In this document: positions 16,776 to 27,203 of the stretch, in pieces
Numbering within the stretch: the first letter of the stretch is position 1
Layout of the letters: every line of letters begins with the position of its first letter
Origin: VRUE01 sp963727465
GTDB taxonomy: Bacteria; Actinomycetota; Thermoleophilia; Solirubrobacterales; 70-9
Assembly (NCBI GenBank): GCA_963727465.1
Contig: CAVSGL010000003.1
Coordinates: 481,827-545,826, forward strand
Direction: 5' to 3'
DNA: 64,000 nucleotides
The notes under the pieces: model-generated
Database searches by the model: none
What the model was told of the DNA's origin: nothing
Seen by the model: only the letters and a program-made list of their open reading frames with translations
Made by a program: the position numbers and the translations under genes

Positions 16776-19700
16776 GTGAGACAGCACGCGAAGGCACAGT
16801 CCGCCGGATCGACCGAGCGCCGGGCCATCGGCCTCGGCAGCCTCATCCGGGGAGCCGATGCCACCCGTGCGCCCTCGCTCGGCGGCGACGGGAGTGGTGC
16901 CTCCTCGCACCGCCGCCCCGGCCTGGCCCTCGTCTTGGTGCTCACCGCGCTTACCGCGCTGCTCGCCCTCTTCGCCGCGAGCGCCTCGGCCTCGGTCACC
17001 CACAACCTCGCGCCCTTTACCCCCAACCCGATCACCGGTTTCTCGCGTCCCTCGGGCGTCGCGGTCGACCAGTCGACCGGCAATGTCTTCCTCGCCGACG
17101 GCAGCAGCGCCAACAAGGTGCGGATCTTCGGCGAAGAAGGCGGCGCGCCCACCGGCCTCATCGCCACGGAAATCACCGAATACGAAGGCACCAACCTTAG
17201 CTTCGGCACCGTCGCCGCCGGAATGGCCTACGACAACGCCTGCGCTCAGCACGAACCGCCGCTAACCGAACTGACGACGCCAACCTGCGCCGAATACGAC
17301 GCGGCCGACAGCACCCTCTACGTCTACCAGTTCGAAAAGATCCTCAAATACACGCGCAACGGGACGACCGAAGAATATGAAGCCGCCGGTGAAATCCCAG
17401 CCCCAGGCACCGGCGAATCATTCGGAAGCTTCGTGGGGCTTGCGGTCGATGGGAAAGGGAACGTTTGGCTCGGCGACAACAGCAGCAAAAGCGTCTACGA
17501 GTGGAGTTCGGCTGGCGCCTTGCTGCACGAATACGACTTTTCTGAACATGAAACGGGCTTCCCCAACGCGCCCAGTGGTGTCGCGGTCGACAGCGCCGGT
17601 GACCTCTTCGTTCAGCGTCAAGCAGGCAGCTCCTCCTCCGGCGGGGTCTACAAGTTTCCGGCCAACGGCTCGGGAGAAATCGACCCCGCAAGCTACGAAC
17701 GCTTCGTCTTCGAAAACGCCAAAGGGGTCGCCTACGACCCGGCGACCAACCACGTCTACGTCACGGTAAGCCGCGGCGTCCTCGAGTTCGATGCAACCAC
17801 GTTGGAACCGATCGTCACCCACCCCTTCGGCGAAGCGACTCTCGGCAACAACACCGAACGCGTCGCGGTCAACTCAGCCAAGGAATGGATCTACGTCGCC
17901 GACCGCACCACCGCCAAGAAGGACATCGCTGTCTTCGGCCCGGGGGCGACCGTGCCGACGGTCAGCGCCAGCGCCGCCTCTGAAATCACCGGCACCAAGG
18001 CGACCCTGAACGGCTCCGTCAATCCCGAAGGGGTCGAAGTGAGCGAATGCTTCTTCGAATACGGGGAAACGAGCGCCTTCGGCCACGTAGCCCCGTGTGA
18101 AGAGACGATCCCAGCCGACTCCGAAACCCATCCGGTCAGCGCCAAGATCACCGGCCTGAAATCCAACGGGGCCTCCTACGTCTACCGGCTGGTGGCCGAA
18201 AACGAAAACGGTGAAGAATGGAGCACCAACAAGACGCTGGAGACCGCCGGCACCGTCGTCACCGAAGCCGCCGGCGGCGTCGGCACCGAGGCGGCGACCC
18301 TGAACGGCCTCGTGCGCCCCGAAGGCCTCCAGTACAGCGAATGCCTGTTCGAATACAAGCGCAGCACCGAGGCGTCCTTTCACCAAATCGACTGCGAACC
18401 CGAAGCGGCAGAAATCGAACCGGACTTCGCCGCGCACCACGTCAGCGCCCAGCTGGAAGAACTCGATCCCAACTCGACCTACGAATTCCGCCTCAAGGCG
18501 CCCAACTCCGGCATCCCGCCGACCCATGAAGGCGAAATCCTCATCTTCACCACGCCCGGCCCGCCGCAGATCACCGAAATCCGCGCTCGGGATGCGACCG
18601 AAGGCTCGGTCACCCTGGAAGCGAAGATCGACCCCTCGGGCTTCGGCACCACCTACCGCTTCGAATGGGGTCCCACCGCCTCCTACGGCAACCAGATCCC
18701 GCCCGGATACGAAAGCTCGGTCCCCTCGGCGAATGAAGCCAAGCATTTCAGCGTCTCGCTCAGCGGCCTTTCGCCGACCACCGCCTACCACTACCGGATC
18801 GTCGCCAAGAGCAACGCCGGCACCACCTACGGCCCCGACCAGAGCTTCCAGACGCTGAACTCCTGCGGCCTGCCCGACGGGCGCTGCTTCGAGCTGGTTT
18901 CGCCGAAGGAGAGGGAATTGGGACCGGCGGCGGGGCCGGGGCGCGGCTACGCGAGCTACGAACTGCTCTACCAGGCGGCGCCGAGGGGCCCGGGGGAGCT
19001 CGCCTACAGCGTCGATGGTGGTCTCCCCGACTCGACCCGGGGGGGCCTAGTGCTCTACGCGGGGCACCGCAATCAGGGGGCGGAGACGTGGGAATCCAGC
19101 CAAGTGAGCCCCCAGATCGTGGCGCAGAACGAAAAGGCCGAAGGCGGCGCCAACCCGAGCAACGTGCTCGGCCTGACGCCGGACCTGAGTTGCAGCGTCG
19201 TCGCCAGCAGCCAGCCGCTCACCTCGAGCCCGGCTGCGAAGCTCGCGATCGAAGCCGGCGGGGGCAACCTTTACCGCCGCAACGCCGACGGCTCCTATGA
19301 CCTCCTCACCTACCTGGCGCCAGAAAACCTTGAGGCGGTCAGCAGCTTCAACGAATTCCCCAACTACGAACTGATCGACCTCTCGGCGGACTGTGGCCGG
19401 ATCGTGTTCGAAAGCGATCTACACTACCCAGGCATCGAGGGGGCCGGGGAACGACGGCTCTACGAATGGCACAACGGGGTGCTCAGCAACGTCGCCGTAG
19501 TGCCCGACGGAGGTGGCGATGCTCCGGGGGAAATTGACTCCAATGCGCCGAGCCACCTGCACGCCCTCTCAAACGACGGCTCGCGGGTCTTCTTCGCCGC
19601 GACCAGCCAAACGGGGAACGACAGCGGCAAGCAGGCCGTTTTCGCCCGCATCGACGGCGCCGAAACGCTCGACCTCTCGATCTCGCCGCTCGCCGTCGAC

Positions 19701-21029
19701 ACCGGCGCCACCTACCAGGGCGCCACGCCCGACGGCTCGAAGGTCTACTTCACGGCCAACGCTGGCCTTTCGGCGGAAACCAGCGCCGGCGGCACCGACC
19801 TCTACGAATACGATTTCGCAGCACCCGAAGGCGAACGTCTCACCGACCTGTCGGTCGAGGAAGCAGAAGGCGGGGCGGAAGTCGGCGGGCTGCTTGGCTT
19901 TGCCGATGACGGCTCCCATGTCTACTTCGCCGCTCGCGCTCAGCTCGTGTCTGGCAAGGGCAAGACGCGCGTACAGAACCTTGATGACAACACTTTCTCC
20001 GTTTATGACAGGACGGGTGGGTTCCTGGCCTTCGTGGGAACGGTTACTGGCTCGGATCTGCGGACCGGTGTGGGGGTCGGCGGGTTCGGTGGAAGCGGGG
20101 GCCAATCCAGCTGGACCTCCCGCGTCAGCCCCGATGGGCGATATCTACTGTTCGAATCAACGGCGAACGTGACTGGCTACGAAAGCGATGGAACGCGCGA
20201 GGCATACCTTTACGACGGGCAGGTGAGCGTCGATCCGACCGTGTGCGTGTCCTGCCGCCAGGACGGAAAAGCGCCTATCCACGCCGCCGGCTCGCTCAAG
20301 CCGCTTGCCAGAGGACAAAGGCTGGCCGATGCTCCCTACTCACTTGCGGTGAGCAGTGGCGTAGCGCGCGTCTTCTTCGTCTCCGAAGAGGACCTGGCAA
20401 GCGGTGGCCGTGAGGGTGAAGGCAACGTCTATGAGTGGTCCCACGGCCAGGTCTTTCACATCGCTACCGAACCGGCGGGCGCGGCGCCCGCGCCCGAACA
20501 ACCTCAAATTGAATTCGTTGGCGCCAGCGCCGACGGCTCCGACCTCTACTTCTTCGACGCTGCGGCGCTCAACTGGGAAAACCCCGATGGGCGCTACGCG
20601 GCCTGGGACGCGCGGGTTGGGGGCGGCTTCCCCGAGCCCCCACCGGCTCCGGAAGGGTGCAAGCCGGCCGAAGAAAGCTCCTGCCAGGACTCGAGCCCAG
20701 GTGCGCCGACCACCCCCTCGGCCGCGAGCCAGGGCTTCCAGGGCGAAGGCAATGTCACGGAAGCCGGCTCGGGCGGCGCCAATCGCTGCACCAGCAAAGC
20801 CCGCCAGGCCCAACGCCTCACTGCCCGCGCCAGGAAGCTGCGCCGGAACGCTAGCAAGCTGGGGAGCAACGGCAAGCGCGGCCGCGCGGCGAAGCTGAAC
20901 CGCAAGGCCCGCAACCTGGCAAGGAAAGCAAAGCACGCCAGCAACCGGGCGAAGAGCTGCCGCAACGGTAAGCACGCCAAGGTCCGTGTCCACAGACGAA
21001 CCAACCACAACCGGAGGGCAGGCAAGTGA
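16776..21029 (+). CDS. Large secreted beta-propeller/fibronectin-like protein
   Basis: 1417 residues from GTG 16776, which sits 8 nt after AGAGGAG; longer in-frame starts (16617, 16743) lack such a site. An N-terminal region of about 50 residues precedes a signal/TM helix (LALVLVLTALTALLALFAAS). Next come about five NHL-like repeats (GVAVDQSTGNVFLADGSS, GLAVDGKGNVWLGDNS), three Fn3-like modules (TVSASAASEITGTKATLNG and relatives), then a WD40/TolB-like propeller (SNDGSRVFFAATS, SPDGRYLLFEST). The last 80 residues are a Lys/Arg-rich tail with a few Cys. Probably a surface protein. A related gene follows within 33 bp. Function unknown. Confidence 0.8.
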   Translation: MRQHAKAQSAGSTERRAIGLGSLIRGADATRAPSLGGDGSGASSHRRPGLALVLVLTALTALLALFAASASASVTHNLAPFTPNPITGFSRPSGVAVDQSTGNVFLADGSSANKVRIFGEEGGAPTGLIATEITEYEGTNLSFGTVAAGMAYDNACAQHEPPLTELTTPTCAEYDAADSTLYVYQFEKILKYTRNGTTEEYEAAGEIPAPGTGESFGSFVGLAVDGKGNVWLGDNSSKSVYEWSSAGALLHEYDFSEHETGFPNAPSGVAVDSAGDLFVQRQAGSSSSGGVYKFPANGSGEIDPASYERFVFENAKGVAYDPATNHVYVTVSRGVLEFDATTLEPIVTHPFGEATLGNNTERVAVNSAKEWIYVADRTTAKKDIAVFGPGATVPTVSASAASEITGTKATLNGSVNPEGVEVSECFFEYGETSAFGHVAPCEETIPADSETHPVSAKITGLKSNGASYVYRLVAENENGEEWSTNKTLETAGTVVTEAAGGVGTEAATLNGLVRPEGLQYSECLFEYKRSTEASFHQIDCEPEAAEIEPDFAAHHVSAQLEELDPNSTYEFRLKAPNSGIPPTHEGEILIFTTPGPPQITEIRARDATEGSVTLEAKIDPSGFGTTYRFEWGPTASYGNQIPPGYESSVPSANEAKHFSVSLSGLSPTTAYHYRIVAKSNAGTTYGPDQSFQTLNSCGLPDGRCFELVSPKERELGPAAGPGRGYASYELLYQAAPRGPGELAYSVDGGLPDSTRGGLVLYAGHRNQGAETWESSQVSPQIVAQNEKAEGGANPSNVLGLTPDLSCSVVASSQPLTSSPAAKLAIEAGGGNLYRRNADGSYDLLTYLAPENLEAVSSFNEFPNYELIDLSADCGRIVFESDLHYPGIEGAGERRLYEWHNGVLSNVAVVPDGGGDAPGEIDSNAPSHLHALSNDGSRVFFAATSQTGNDSGKQAVFARIDGAETLDLSISPLAVDTGATYQGATPDGSKVYFTANAGLSAETSAGGTDLYEYDFAAPEGERLTDLSVEEAEGGAEVGGLLGFADDGSHVYFAARAQLVSGKGKTRVQNLDDNTFSVYDRTGGFLAFVGTVTGSDLRTGVGVGGFGGSGGQSSWTSRVSPDGRYLLFESTANVTGYESDGTREAYLYDGQVSVDPTVCVSCRQDGKAPIHAAGSLKPLARGQRLADAPYSLAVSSGVARVFFVSEEDLASGGREGEGNVYEWSHGQVFHIATEPAGAAPAPEQPQIEFVGASADGSDLYFFDAAALNWENPDGRYAAWDARVGGGFPEPPPAPEGCKPAEESSCQDSSPGAPTTPSAASQGFQGEGNVTEAGSGGANRCTSKARQAQRLTARARKLRRNASKLGSNGKRGRAAKLNRKARNLARKAKHASNRAKSCRNGKHAKVRVHRRTNHNRRAGK

Positions 21030-21061
21030 GGACCGCGACCGAGACGAGAGGCCACGCCATG

Positions 21062-24000
21062 AAGACCCGCGCGCTGATCTCCCTGCTGGTGGCCGCCATC
21101 GGCCTGCTCGCCCTTGCCGCCGCGGCCCAGGCCGCCTCCCCCGGCTGGGAACTGCAGGCTCTGACCGCACCGACCAACCTTCCGCCTGAACAGTCGGAGG
21201 TCCAGCGGGTCACCGTCGAAGCCGAAGGCGGCGACTTCACCCTCTCCCGCAAGAGCGGCGAAGGGGAAGGGACGGTGGCGAGCTACGGTGAAGGCTATCT
21301 GAGCTACACCGGGGGCAGCAACGTCGCCACCTTCGCCTTCGGAACGGGCGGCTTCGAAGCCGGTCAGGCGGTCATCTCCGCCGGCGGCAAGGTCGAACCG
21401 GGAACGGTGATCGAAGAAGTGGAAGGCGCGACGATCACGCTCTCCGAACCAGCATCCTCTGGTGGCTACGGCTTCACGAGCGCCGCCGGCACGCTGTTGA
21501 GCGGCGTGCACGGCACCGGTGCCTTCGAAGGCACCTTCTCCTTCCGTGAAGGCGACGCGGTATCGGGTGTCGGCATTCAGGCTGGCACGACCGTCGCCTC
21601 GGTGGACGAAGGGGCGGAAACGATCACCCTCTCCCAGCCGCCGACCTCAGGAGGATCAAAGACCCTCATTGTGAGCGAGACCACCGCGCCGGTCGCTTAT
21701 AACGCCTCCGCGGAAGTGCTGCAGGGCGCCCTCGACGCGCTGCCCGGGTTCCCCCCCGAAACCTTCGCGGCGGAAGGTGGCCCCGGCGGCGACGCCGGGC
21801 ACCCCTACACCATCGCCTTCGGTGGTTCTGAGTATTCCAACAAGGACGTGGAAGAGTTCAGCGCTGATTTCTCGGGGCTGACCGGCGAACACCCCTACCT
21901 GCACATCCTCACCACCGTCCCTGGCGGGGCGGGCACCGGTGAAATCGGCGTCTTCGCCTCGAACGTCGGCGGCGAAGCGACGAGCGGCGAAGTCACGGTC
22001 GAAGTTGGACCGCTGCCGGCGGGAATCAGCGCGCCCGAAGCCACCACCCGCGGGGGCTGGAGTTGTAGCGCGGGCGAACCCGGCCAAAAGGTCACCTGCA
22101 CGGGCACCGAACTCGGGTACCACGTCCCGGAAGCGGTGCAGCCGCTCGAACCCGCCAACCCGGTCGCCATCCCGGTGCAGGTCGGGCCGGGCGCCGCCGC
22201 GAGCGCCACCGTGCCCGTCCGCGTCTCCGGCGGCGAAGGCGGCGAAGCCACCTCCCAGATGCCCCTGGTCGTCTCCGCCGAACCCGCTGGGCCCGGCATC
22301 CAGGCCGCCTGGTTCGGCGTCTTCGACGCCAACGGCAACCCCGCCACCCAGGCCGGTGGTCACCCCAATGGGCTGGCCAACGAAATCGCGGTAAACACCC
22401 TGCGGGTAACCAACGGCAAGATCGCTCCGGTAGAGGATCTGCGCGAAGTGATCGCCGATCTGCCCCCGGGCCTGCTCGGGGACCCGCTCGTCACCGACCG
22501 CTGCCCGCAGAGCCTAATCGCCCCGCAAGGGTTGCACGGCTCGCCGGTCTGTAACGAAGCTGAAAACAACGTCGGCGAACTCGAGCCCCGTGCTGCCACC
22601 TTCGCCCAGACCTCGGCCCCCTTCGGCATCTACAACGATGTCCCCGCCTTCGGCACCGCGGCGCAGTTCGGTTCCAAACTCGTCGAACCGGTGCAGACGC
22701 TGGTCGGCTCCGTGCGTTCGGCTGACGACTTCGGCATCCGTGTCACCGCTCCCCACGTCGCCACCTTCCAGAAGGTCTTCGGGGCCTTCACGGCCTTCTA
22801 TGGTTTCCCCGAATCGGCCGGCGGCAAGCCCTTCTTCACCAACGCAACCGACTGTTCCGAACAGGCGCGCCAGACGCCAGTGGCGCGGATCTCGATGTCG
22901 ACCTGGCAGCACCCGGGCGATTTCAGGGGAGCGCCACCGATGCCGCAAACCCCGGTCACCGGCTGCGACAAACTGAGCTTCAACCCGGCTTCAGCTTCCA
23001 GCCGACGAACGCCAACGGCTCATCGGGCACCGGCGCCGACGCCCACCTGCACATCGACCAGAGCGGGCTGACCGATCCGAAGCAAACTGGGAACGCCGGA
23101 CCTGAAGCGCTCGGTCGTCAAGCTGCCGGCCGGCCTCAGCGTCAACCCCTCGCAGGCAAACGGCCTCGCGGCCTGCTCTGAGGCCCAGGTCGGCTACGTG
23201 GGCGCGGGCGATCTGCCCAATCCGACCCGCTTCAACGAAGACCCCGTGACCTGCCCCGACGCCTCCAAGCTCGGCACGGTCGAAGCGACCAGCCCCGTGC
23301 TCGAAGAACCGCTCAAGGGCACGATCTACCTGGCCAAGCAGAACGAAAACCCGTTCAACAGCCTGATCGGCCTGTATTTGGTGATCGAAAGCCCAAGGTT
23401 CGGCATCACCCTGAAGCTGCCGGGCAGGGTCGACCTCGACCCCGGCAGCGGCCAGATGACCGCGACCTTCGACTACGTCCCCCAGCAGCCGGTCGAAGAC
23501 CTGACGCTGCGCTTCAGGGGCGGCGGCCCGCGCTCGACCCTGGCCACCCCCGAAGTCTGTGGCACCTACTCCACTCACGGGGAATGGGAACCGTGGTCGG
23601 CGCCGCAGTCGGGACCCAGCGCGCAGACCTCGGATTCGTTCAACGTCTCATCCAACTGCGCCTCCTCTGCCGGCGCCCGTCCCTTCAACCCCTCCTTCGA
23701 AGCGGGCTCGACCTCGACCCTGGCCGGCGGCTTCTCCCCGCTGGTGGTCAAGGTCTCCCGCTCAGACGGAGAACAGGAACTGAACCGCCTCGACTTCACG
23801 ATGCCGCCGGGCTTCGCCGCCAAGCTGGCAGGAGTGCCGTATTGCTCCGACGCAGACATCGCCGCGGCCCAGGGCAAGTCGGGCAAGGACGAGCAGAGCT
23901 CCCCGAGCTGCCCCGACGCAGCCAAGCTCGGCACCACCGACGCCGCGGCCGGCGTCGGAGGCGAGCCCTTCCACGCCCCCGGCACGATCTACCTCGCCGG

Positions 24001-24986
24001 CCCCTACAAGGGCGCGCCGCTCTCCGCGGTGGTGATCACCCCGGCGGTCGCCGGTCCCTTCGACCTCGGCAACGTCGTCATCCGCACCCCGCTCTCGATC
24101 GACCCGGTCACCGCCCAGGTGAGCGCAAACTCGGACCCGATCCCGACGATCCTCAAGGGGATCCCGCTGAAGCTGAGAGAAGTCGCGATCAAGATCGACA
24201 AGGGCGACTTCTCGCTCAACCCGACCAACTGCGAGGCGATGAAGATCACCGCCTCCCTGGGCAGCTCCAACGGCGCCAGCGCATCGCCTGAGAACCGCTT
24301 CCAGGTCGGCGGCTGCAAGGGCCTTGACTTCAAGCCCCACATGCGGCTGACCCTGAAGGGCGGCACCAAGCGCACCGCGCACCCGAAGCTGATCGCCGAG
24401 GTCTTCTCCAAGGGCATCGGCGTTGCCAACCTGGCGCGGATCCAGACCAAGCTGCCCAGAAGCGCCTTCCTCGATCAGGCCCACATCCGCACCGTCTGCA
24501 CCAGGGTGCAGTTCGCCGCCGGCGAACGGCAACGGCGAAAGGTGCCCCAAGGGCTCGATCTACGGCCGCGCCTGGGTCAAGAGCCCGCTGTTCGACTACT
24601 GGCTCAGCGGTAATGCCTACCTGCGCAGCTCAAACCACAAGCTGCCCGACCTCGTGCTGGCGATCCACGGCCCGGCCACGCAGCCGGTCGCGGTCGAGCT
24701 CGCCGGCAAAACCGACTCGGTCAAGGGGGCCCTCAGAAACACCTTCGAAGGAGTCCCCGACGCCCCGTTCACCAAGGCGCGCCTGGTCCTCTTCGGCGGC
24801 AAGCGCGGCCTCGTCGTCAACTCGCGCAACCTGTGCCGGCAGAGCAAGCGCCAAAGCCGCGCCAACGTGCGCCTCAGCGGCCAGAACGGCAAGGTCTCCC
24901 AGCTGCACCCGATCGTGCGCAACGACTGCGGCAGGGCGGCCAAGAAGAAGCACAAGCGGCATCACAAGCGCGGCAAGCGCAAGTAG
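21062..24986 (+). pseudogene. Large secreted protein interrupted by three single-base frameshifts
   Basis: The gene would encode about 1308 residues. It starts MKTRALISLLVAAIGLLALA with a Sec signal ending AQAASPGW. The frame is lost near 22990 (one base missing in FNPGFSFQ), restored near 23099 (one extra base), and lost again near 24525 (one extra base in CTRVQFAAGNGNG). After correcting these, the protein reads through to a basic tail KKKHKRHHKRGKRK. Cys-containing repeats (CPDASKLGTVEATSPVL, CPDAAKLGTTDAAAGVG) mark a duplicated module. The neatly compensating indels suggest either sequencing errors or recent decay. Only 33 bp separates it from the upstream secreted protein, so they are probably cotranscribed. 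Confidence 0.75.
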
Positions 24987-25245
24987 CGCCCCACCGGCTG
25001 CGGCGGGTCGCGGAGGCCGAGGTCCGGACGGGTGAGGCAGGCGAGAGGAGATCTGCCGGGCGACCCTGACGCGGGTCTTCGCCCTCTCCAGCCCCCCGGC
25101 CTCGGTCGGCCCCGAGTATGCGGATGGCCTGCGCACGGGGCTGCCCCCCCGCGCCGCTCGACCACCAGACTCAGCGGCCGAACGCAGGCAGGGACGCTCT
25201 TCGCCCGCGATGGTCGGTGGCCTGGCCAGCCGATCGCCAGCCGCT

Positions 25246-25456
25246 GTTCCGCGCGAGACTCGCGACAGCCTCGCCGCTCGGGCCCGTGAGCGCGGGGTCT
25301 CGCCGTCCTCCCTGCTGACCGAGTTCGACCGGCGCGCCTCCATGGCCGCGCTCCCGCTGGCTTCGCCGCCTCGGGGAGGTAAGCGCCGACCCGCTCGCCG
25401 AGGTCGACACGGCGCTAACCACCGTCCTCGGCCTCGAATTGGCGGAGACCGGGTGA
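25246..25456 (+). pseudogene. Remnant RHH antitoxin fused to MazF C-terminus
   Basis: 25246-25357 encodes VPRETRDSLAARARERGVSP, an RHH-type antitoxin segment. In another frame, 25358-25456 encodes RRLGEVSADPLAEVDTALTT then VLGL, the typical C-terminus of MazF/PemK toxins, ending with TGA. The toxin core is missing, so a deletion joined the two ends. The rest of the 475-bp gap 24987-25461 shows no supported gene. Confidence 0.6.
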
Positions 25457-25461
25457 GCTGC

Positions 25462-25962
25462 TTACGCGTCGAGCGATTCTCCTCGCACGGCGCGTAGCCG
25501 CTTCAGGTCCAGTTCGTCCTCGAGCCGGCCGGCCGCCTGCTTCATCTTGACCAGGTCCTCGTAGCCGCAAAACCGCACCCGGTGTCCCAGAACCTCGTCC
25601 TCGATTGCCGCCGCGTCGAGGTCGTGGTATTCGAAATCCGGACTGACCACCTGAAGGATGTCGAGGCGTCCGTAGTCGGTCGTGAGGACGAAGTTTCGGC
25701 CCATGGCGAGACCGGCGACATCCGGCTGGACGACCTTTTCCTCCTGCGAGAACTCCTCCATCCCCATGACCTCCGCGTCGAGCCGCGACAGGGCACCGGC
25801 AAGGCGGCGCAGGTTCTCCGGGTCGGGGTCCGGGACTATGTCCAGGTCCTTGGTGCCTCGCAGGTATCCGTGGGCACTGACGGCGAACCCCCCGACCACG
25901 ATGAAGCGAACCTCGGCCGTGTCGAGCGCGGCGAAGAGGCTCTTGGCGTCGAGGGGCGCCAT
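25462..25962 (-). CDS. Nucleotidyltransferase toxin, MenT/AbiEii-like
   Basis: 166 residues. The N-terminus has FIVVGGFAVSAHGYLRGTKD followed by LDIV, the GG and DxD pattern of the polymerase-beta-like nucleotidyltransferase fold. The C-terminal DLVKMKQAAGRLEDELDLKR is shared by many such toxins. Toxins of this group add nucleotides to tRNA or other targets. ATG 25962 is the first Met before the fold; GTG 25977 is also possible. The small gene upstream is its probable antitoxin. Lies just left of tRNA-Thr. Confidence 0.75.
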   Translation of the reverse strand: MAPLDAKSLFAALDTAEVRFIVVGGFAVSAHGYLRGTKDLDIVPDPDPENLRRLAGALSRLDAEVMGMEEFSQEEKVVQPDVAGLAMGRNFVLTTDYGRLDILQVVSPDFEYHDLDAAAIEDEVLGHRVRFCGYEDLVKMKQAAGRLEDELDLKRLRAVRGESLDA

Positions 25963-26003
25963 CGGCGGCAGGCTCACGCCCTCGTCCTGTTCGGCTTCGC
26001 GGG

Positions 26004-26195
26004 CTATTGCTCCCGCAGCTCTCGCAACCGTCGGGATCGCGCGTTCGCCGCGAGCTGAGACAGGACGCTCGAGAGCTCGATCGCCTGTTCGACACGCTGT
26101 CCCGGCGTCGTTTCGAGGAATTCGCGCCTTTCGGCCGCCCGATCCGCCTTCCCGTCGGGCGTCCAATTCCCGATTCGCTCCGGCCTCGCTGCCAT
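26004..26195 (-). CDS. Antitoxin partner of the nucleotidyltransferase
   Basis: 63 residues beginning MAARPERIGNW. The segment FLETTPGQRVEQAIELSSVL matches small helical proteins usually encoded directly upstream of MenT/AbiEii-like nucleotidyltransferases. It ends 41 nt before the toxin ATG on the same strand. No DNA-binding motif is obvious. Assignment rests on position and the EQAIELS motif. Confidence 0.6.
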   Translation of the reverse strand: MAARPERIGNWTPDGKADRAAERREFLETTPGQRVEQAIELSSVLSQLAANARSRRLRELREQ

Positions 26196-26258
26196 GGGCG
26201 CATTTTAGGCCCACCGACGTACGGCGAGCGGCCTCGCGCCGCTAAAGTGGATTCCAGC

Positions 26259-26332
<74 letters not shown>

Positions 26333-26358
26333 CAGGGAAGCCGCTGCAAATCGGCATC

Positions 26359-26673
26359 TCAGCATTCAGTCGCCGCGTCGAGCGCCGTACAGATCTCCGC
26401 CATCCGCTCCGGCGAGAGCTCGCACTGTCGGTCGGTCAACTGGCGCAGCGGCATCATCAACAGGTCGTCGAGATTCACCGCGCATGGCTCCCGCATGCCG
26501 TCGCTCTGGTCGATCTTGACCTGGGTCGGGATGTGGCGGATCGTGCGGGTCACCACCGCGACCAGGACCTCGCTCAACGTGCCGATCGCGCTGTTGCGCG
26601 TCAGCACCAGGTAGGGACGCCGTTCGCGCTCGGGCTCGTCGCCCCACCAAACCTCACCCCGCCGGGGCTTCAC
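26359..26673 (-). CDS. MazF/PemK-type toxin
   Basis: 104 residues beginning MKPRRGEVWWGDEPERERRP. RGEVWW, RPYLVLTRNSAI and the later VNLDDLLMMPLRQLT match the MazF endoribonuclease fold, which cleaves RNA at short motifs. The gene follows its probable antitoxin gene by 17 nt and lies 27 bp inside island 1, next to tRNA-Thr. Confidence 0.8.
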   Translation of the reverse strand: MKPRRGEVWWGDEPERERRPYLVLTRNSAIGTLSEVLVAVVTRTIRHIPTQVKIDQSDGMREPCAVNLDDLLMMPLRQLTDRQCELSPERMAEICTALDAATEC

Positions 26674-26690
26674 GGTGGTTCCCGGTCGCC

Positions 26691-26936
26691 CTACCAGGGC
26701 CCGTGCCCGGCGGCCCGTTCTTCCTCGTCCAGACGCCCCAGAACCGCGCGCCGTGAGCTCTTGTGGACCTTCTCCAGGTCAGACCAGCCGTCGGGCTCGA
26801 ACTGGGGGGTGCGCTCATATGACTCGACGACCTGGCGGTCGATCTCTCGCTCGCGCAGCAGCCGCGCATACTCGGCCTTCAGCGAAGGCTCCGAAAGCTG
26901 GTCGACCAAGCGGTCGAACTTCTCACGGGTCGTCAT
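26691..26936 (-). CDS. Putative antitoxin of the MazF-like toxin
   Basis: 81 residues from ATG 26936 (MTTREKFDRLVDQLSEPSLK). It is helical and highly charged, with no clear RHH or AbrB motif, ending RRAVLGRLDEEERAAGHGPW. Assigned as antitoxin because it precedes the mazF-like gene on the same strand with 17-nt spacing. The upstream frame to 26969 has no better start. Confidence 0.6.
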   Translation of the reverse strand: MTTREKFDRLVDQLSEPSLKAEYARLLREREIDRQVVESYERTPQFEPDGWSDLEKVHKSSRRAVLGRLDEEERAAGHGPW

Positions 26937-27063
26937 GACCCCCATCGTACCGCTCACGCCTGAGCCCAACTGCGGTTTCGCGGCGGTAGCACCAGGCTTG
27001 TGTGCCGACGTTCTGTCTGCGCTCTTCTTGCCCGCTCGTCAGGCCGGTCCCGCCGGCCTGTGG

Positions 27064-27111
27064 GCGGACCCCTGTCAGGACCCCTGTGCGGACCCCTGTC
27101 AGGACCCCTCC
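27064..27111 (+). repeat. Four tandem 12-bp repeats
   Basis: Four units of GCGGACCCCTGT/CAGGACCCCTGT, alternating, in the divergent gap (26937-27203) between the antitoxin and the conjugation-type ATPase. Could be iterons, a nicking/transfer site or regulatory sites; no protein coding is supported here. Confidence 0.7.
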
Positions 27112-27203
27112 TCGACTCGCGAAAACGCCGCAATCCCGCATCCGGGCGCGGTCTGCGCGGATCGCGTTTTGCCGACATATCCACGTCACCCGGAGGTCGG
27201 TGC

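Noticed and set aside
27000..27203. N-terminal extension of the conjugation ATPase through the 12-bp repeats
   Set aside because: GPLSGPLC-type low complexity without a start site; ATG 27204 has GGAGG at 7 nt.
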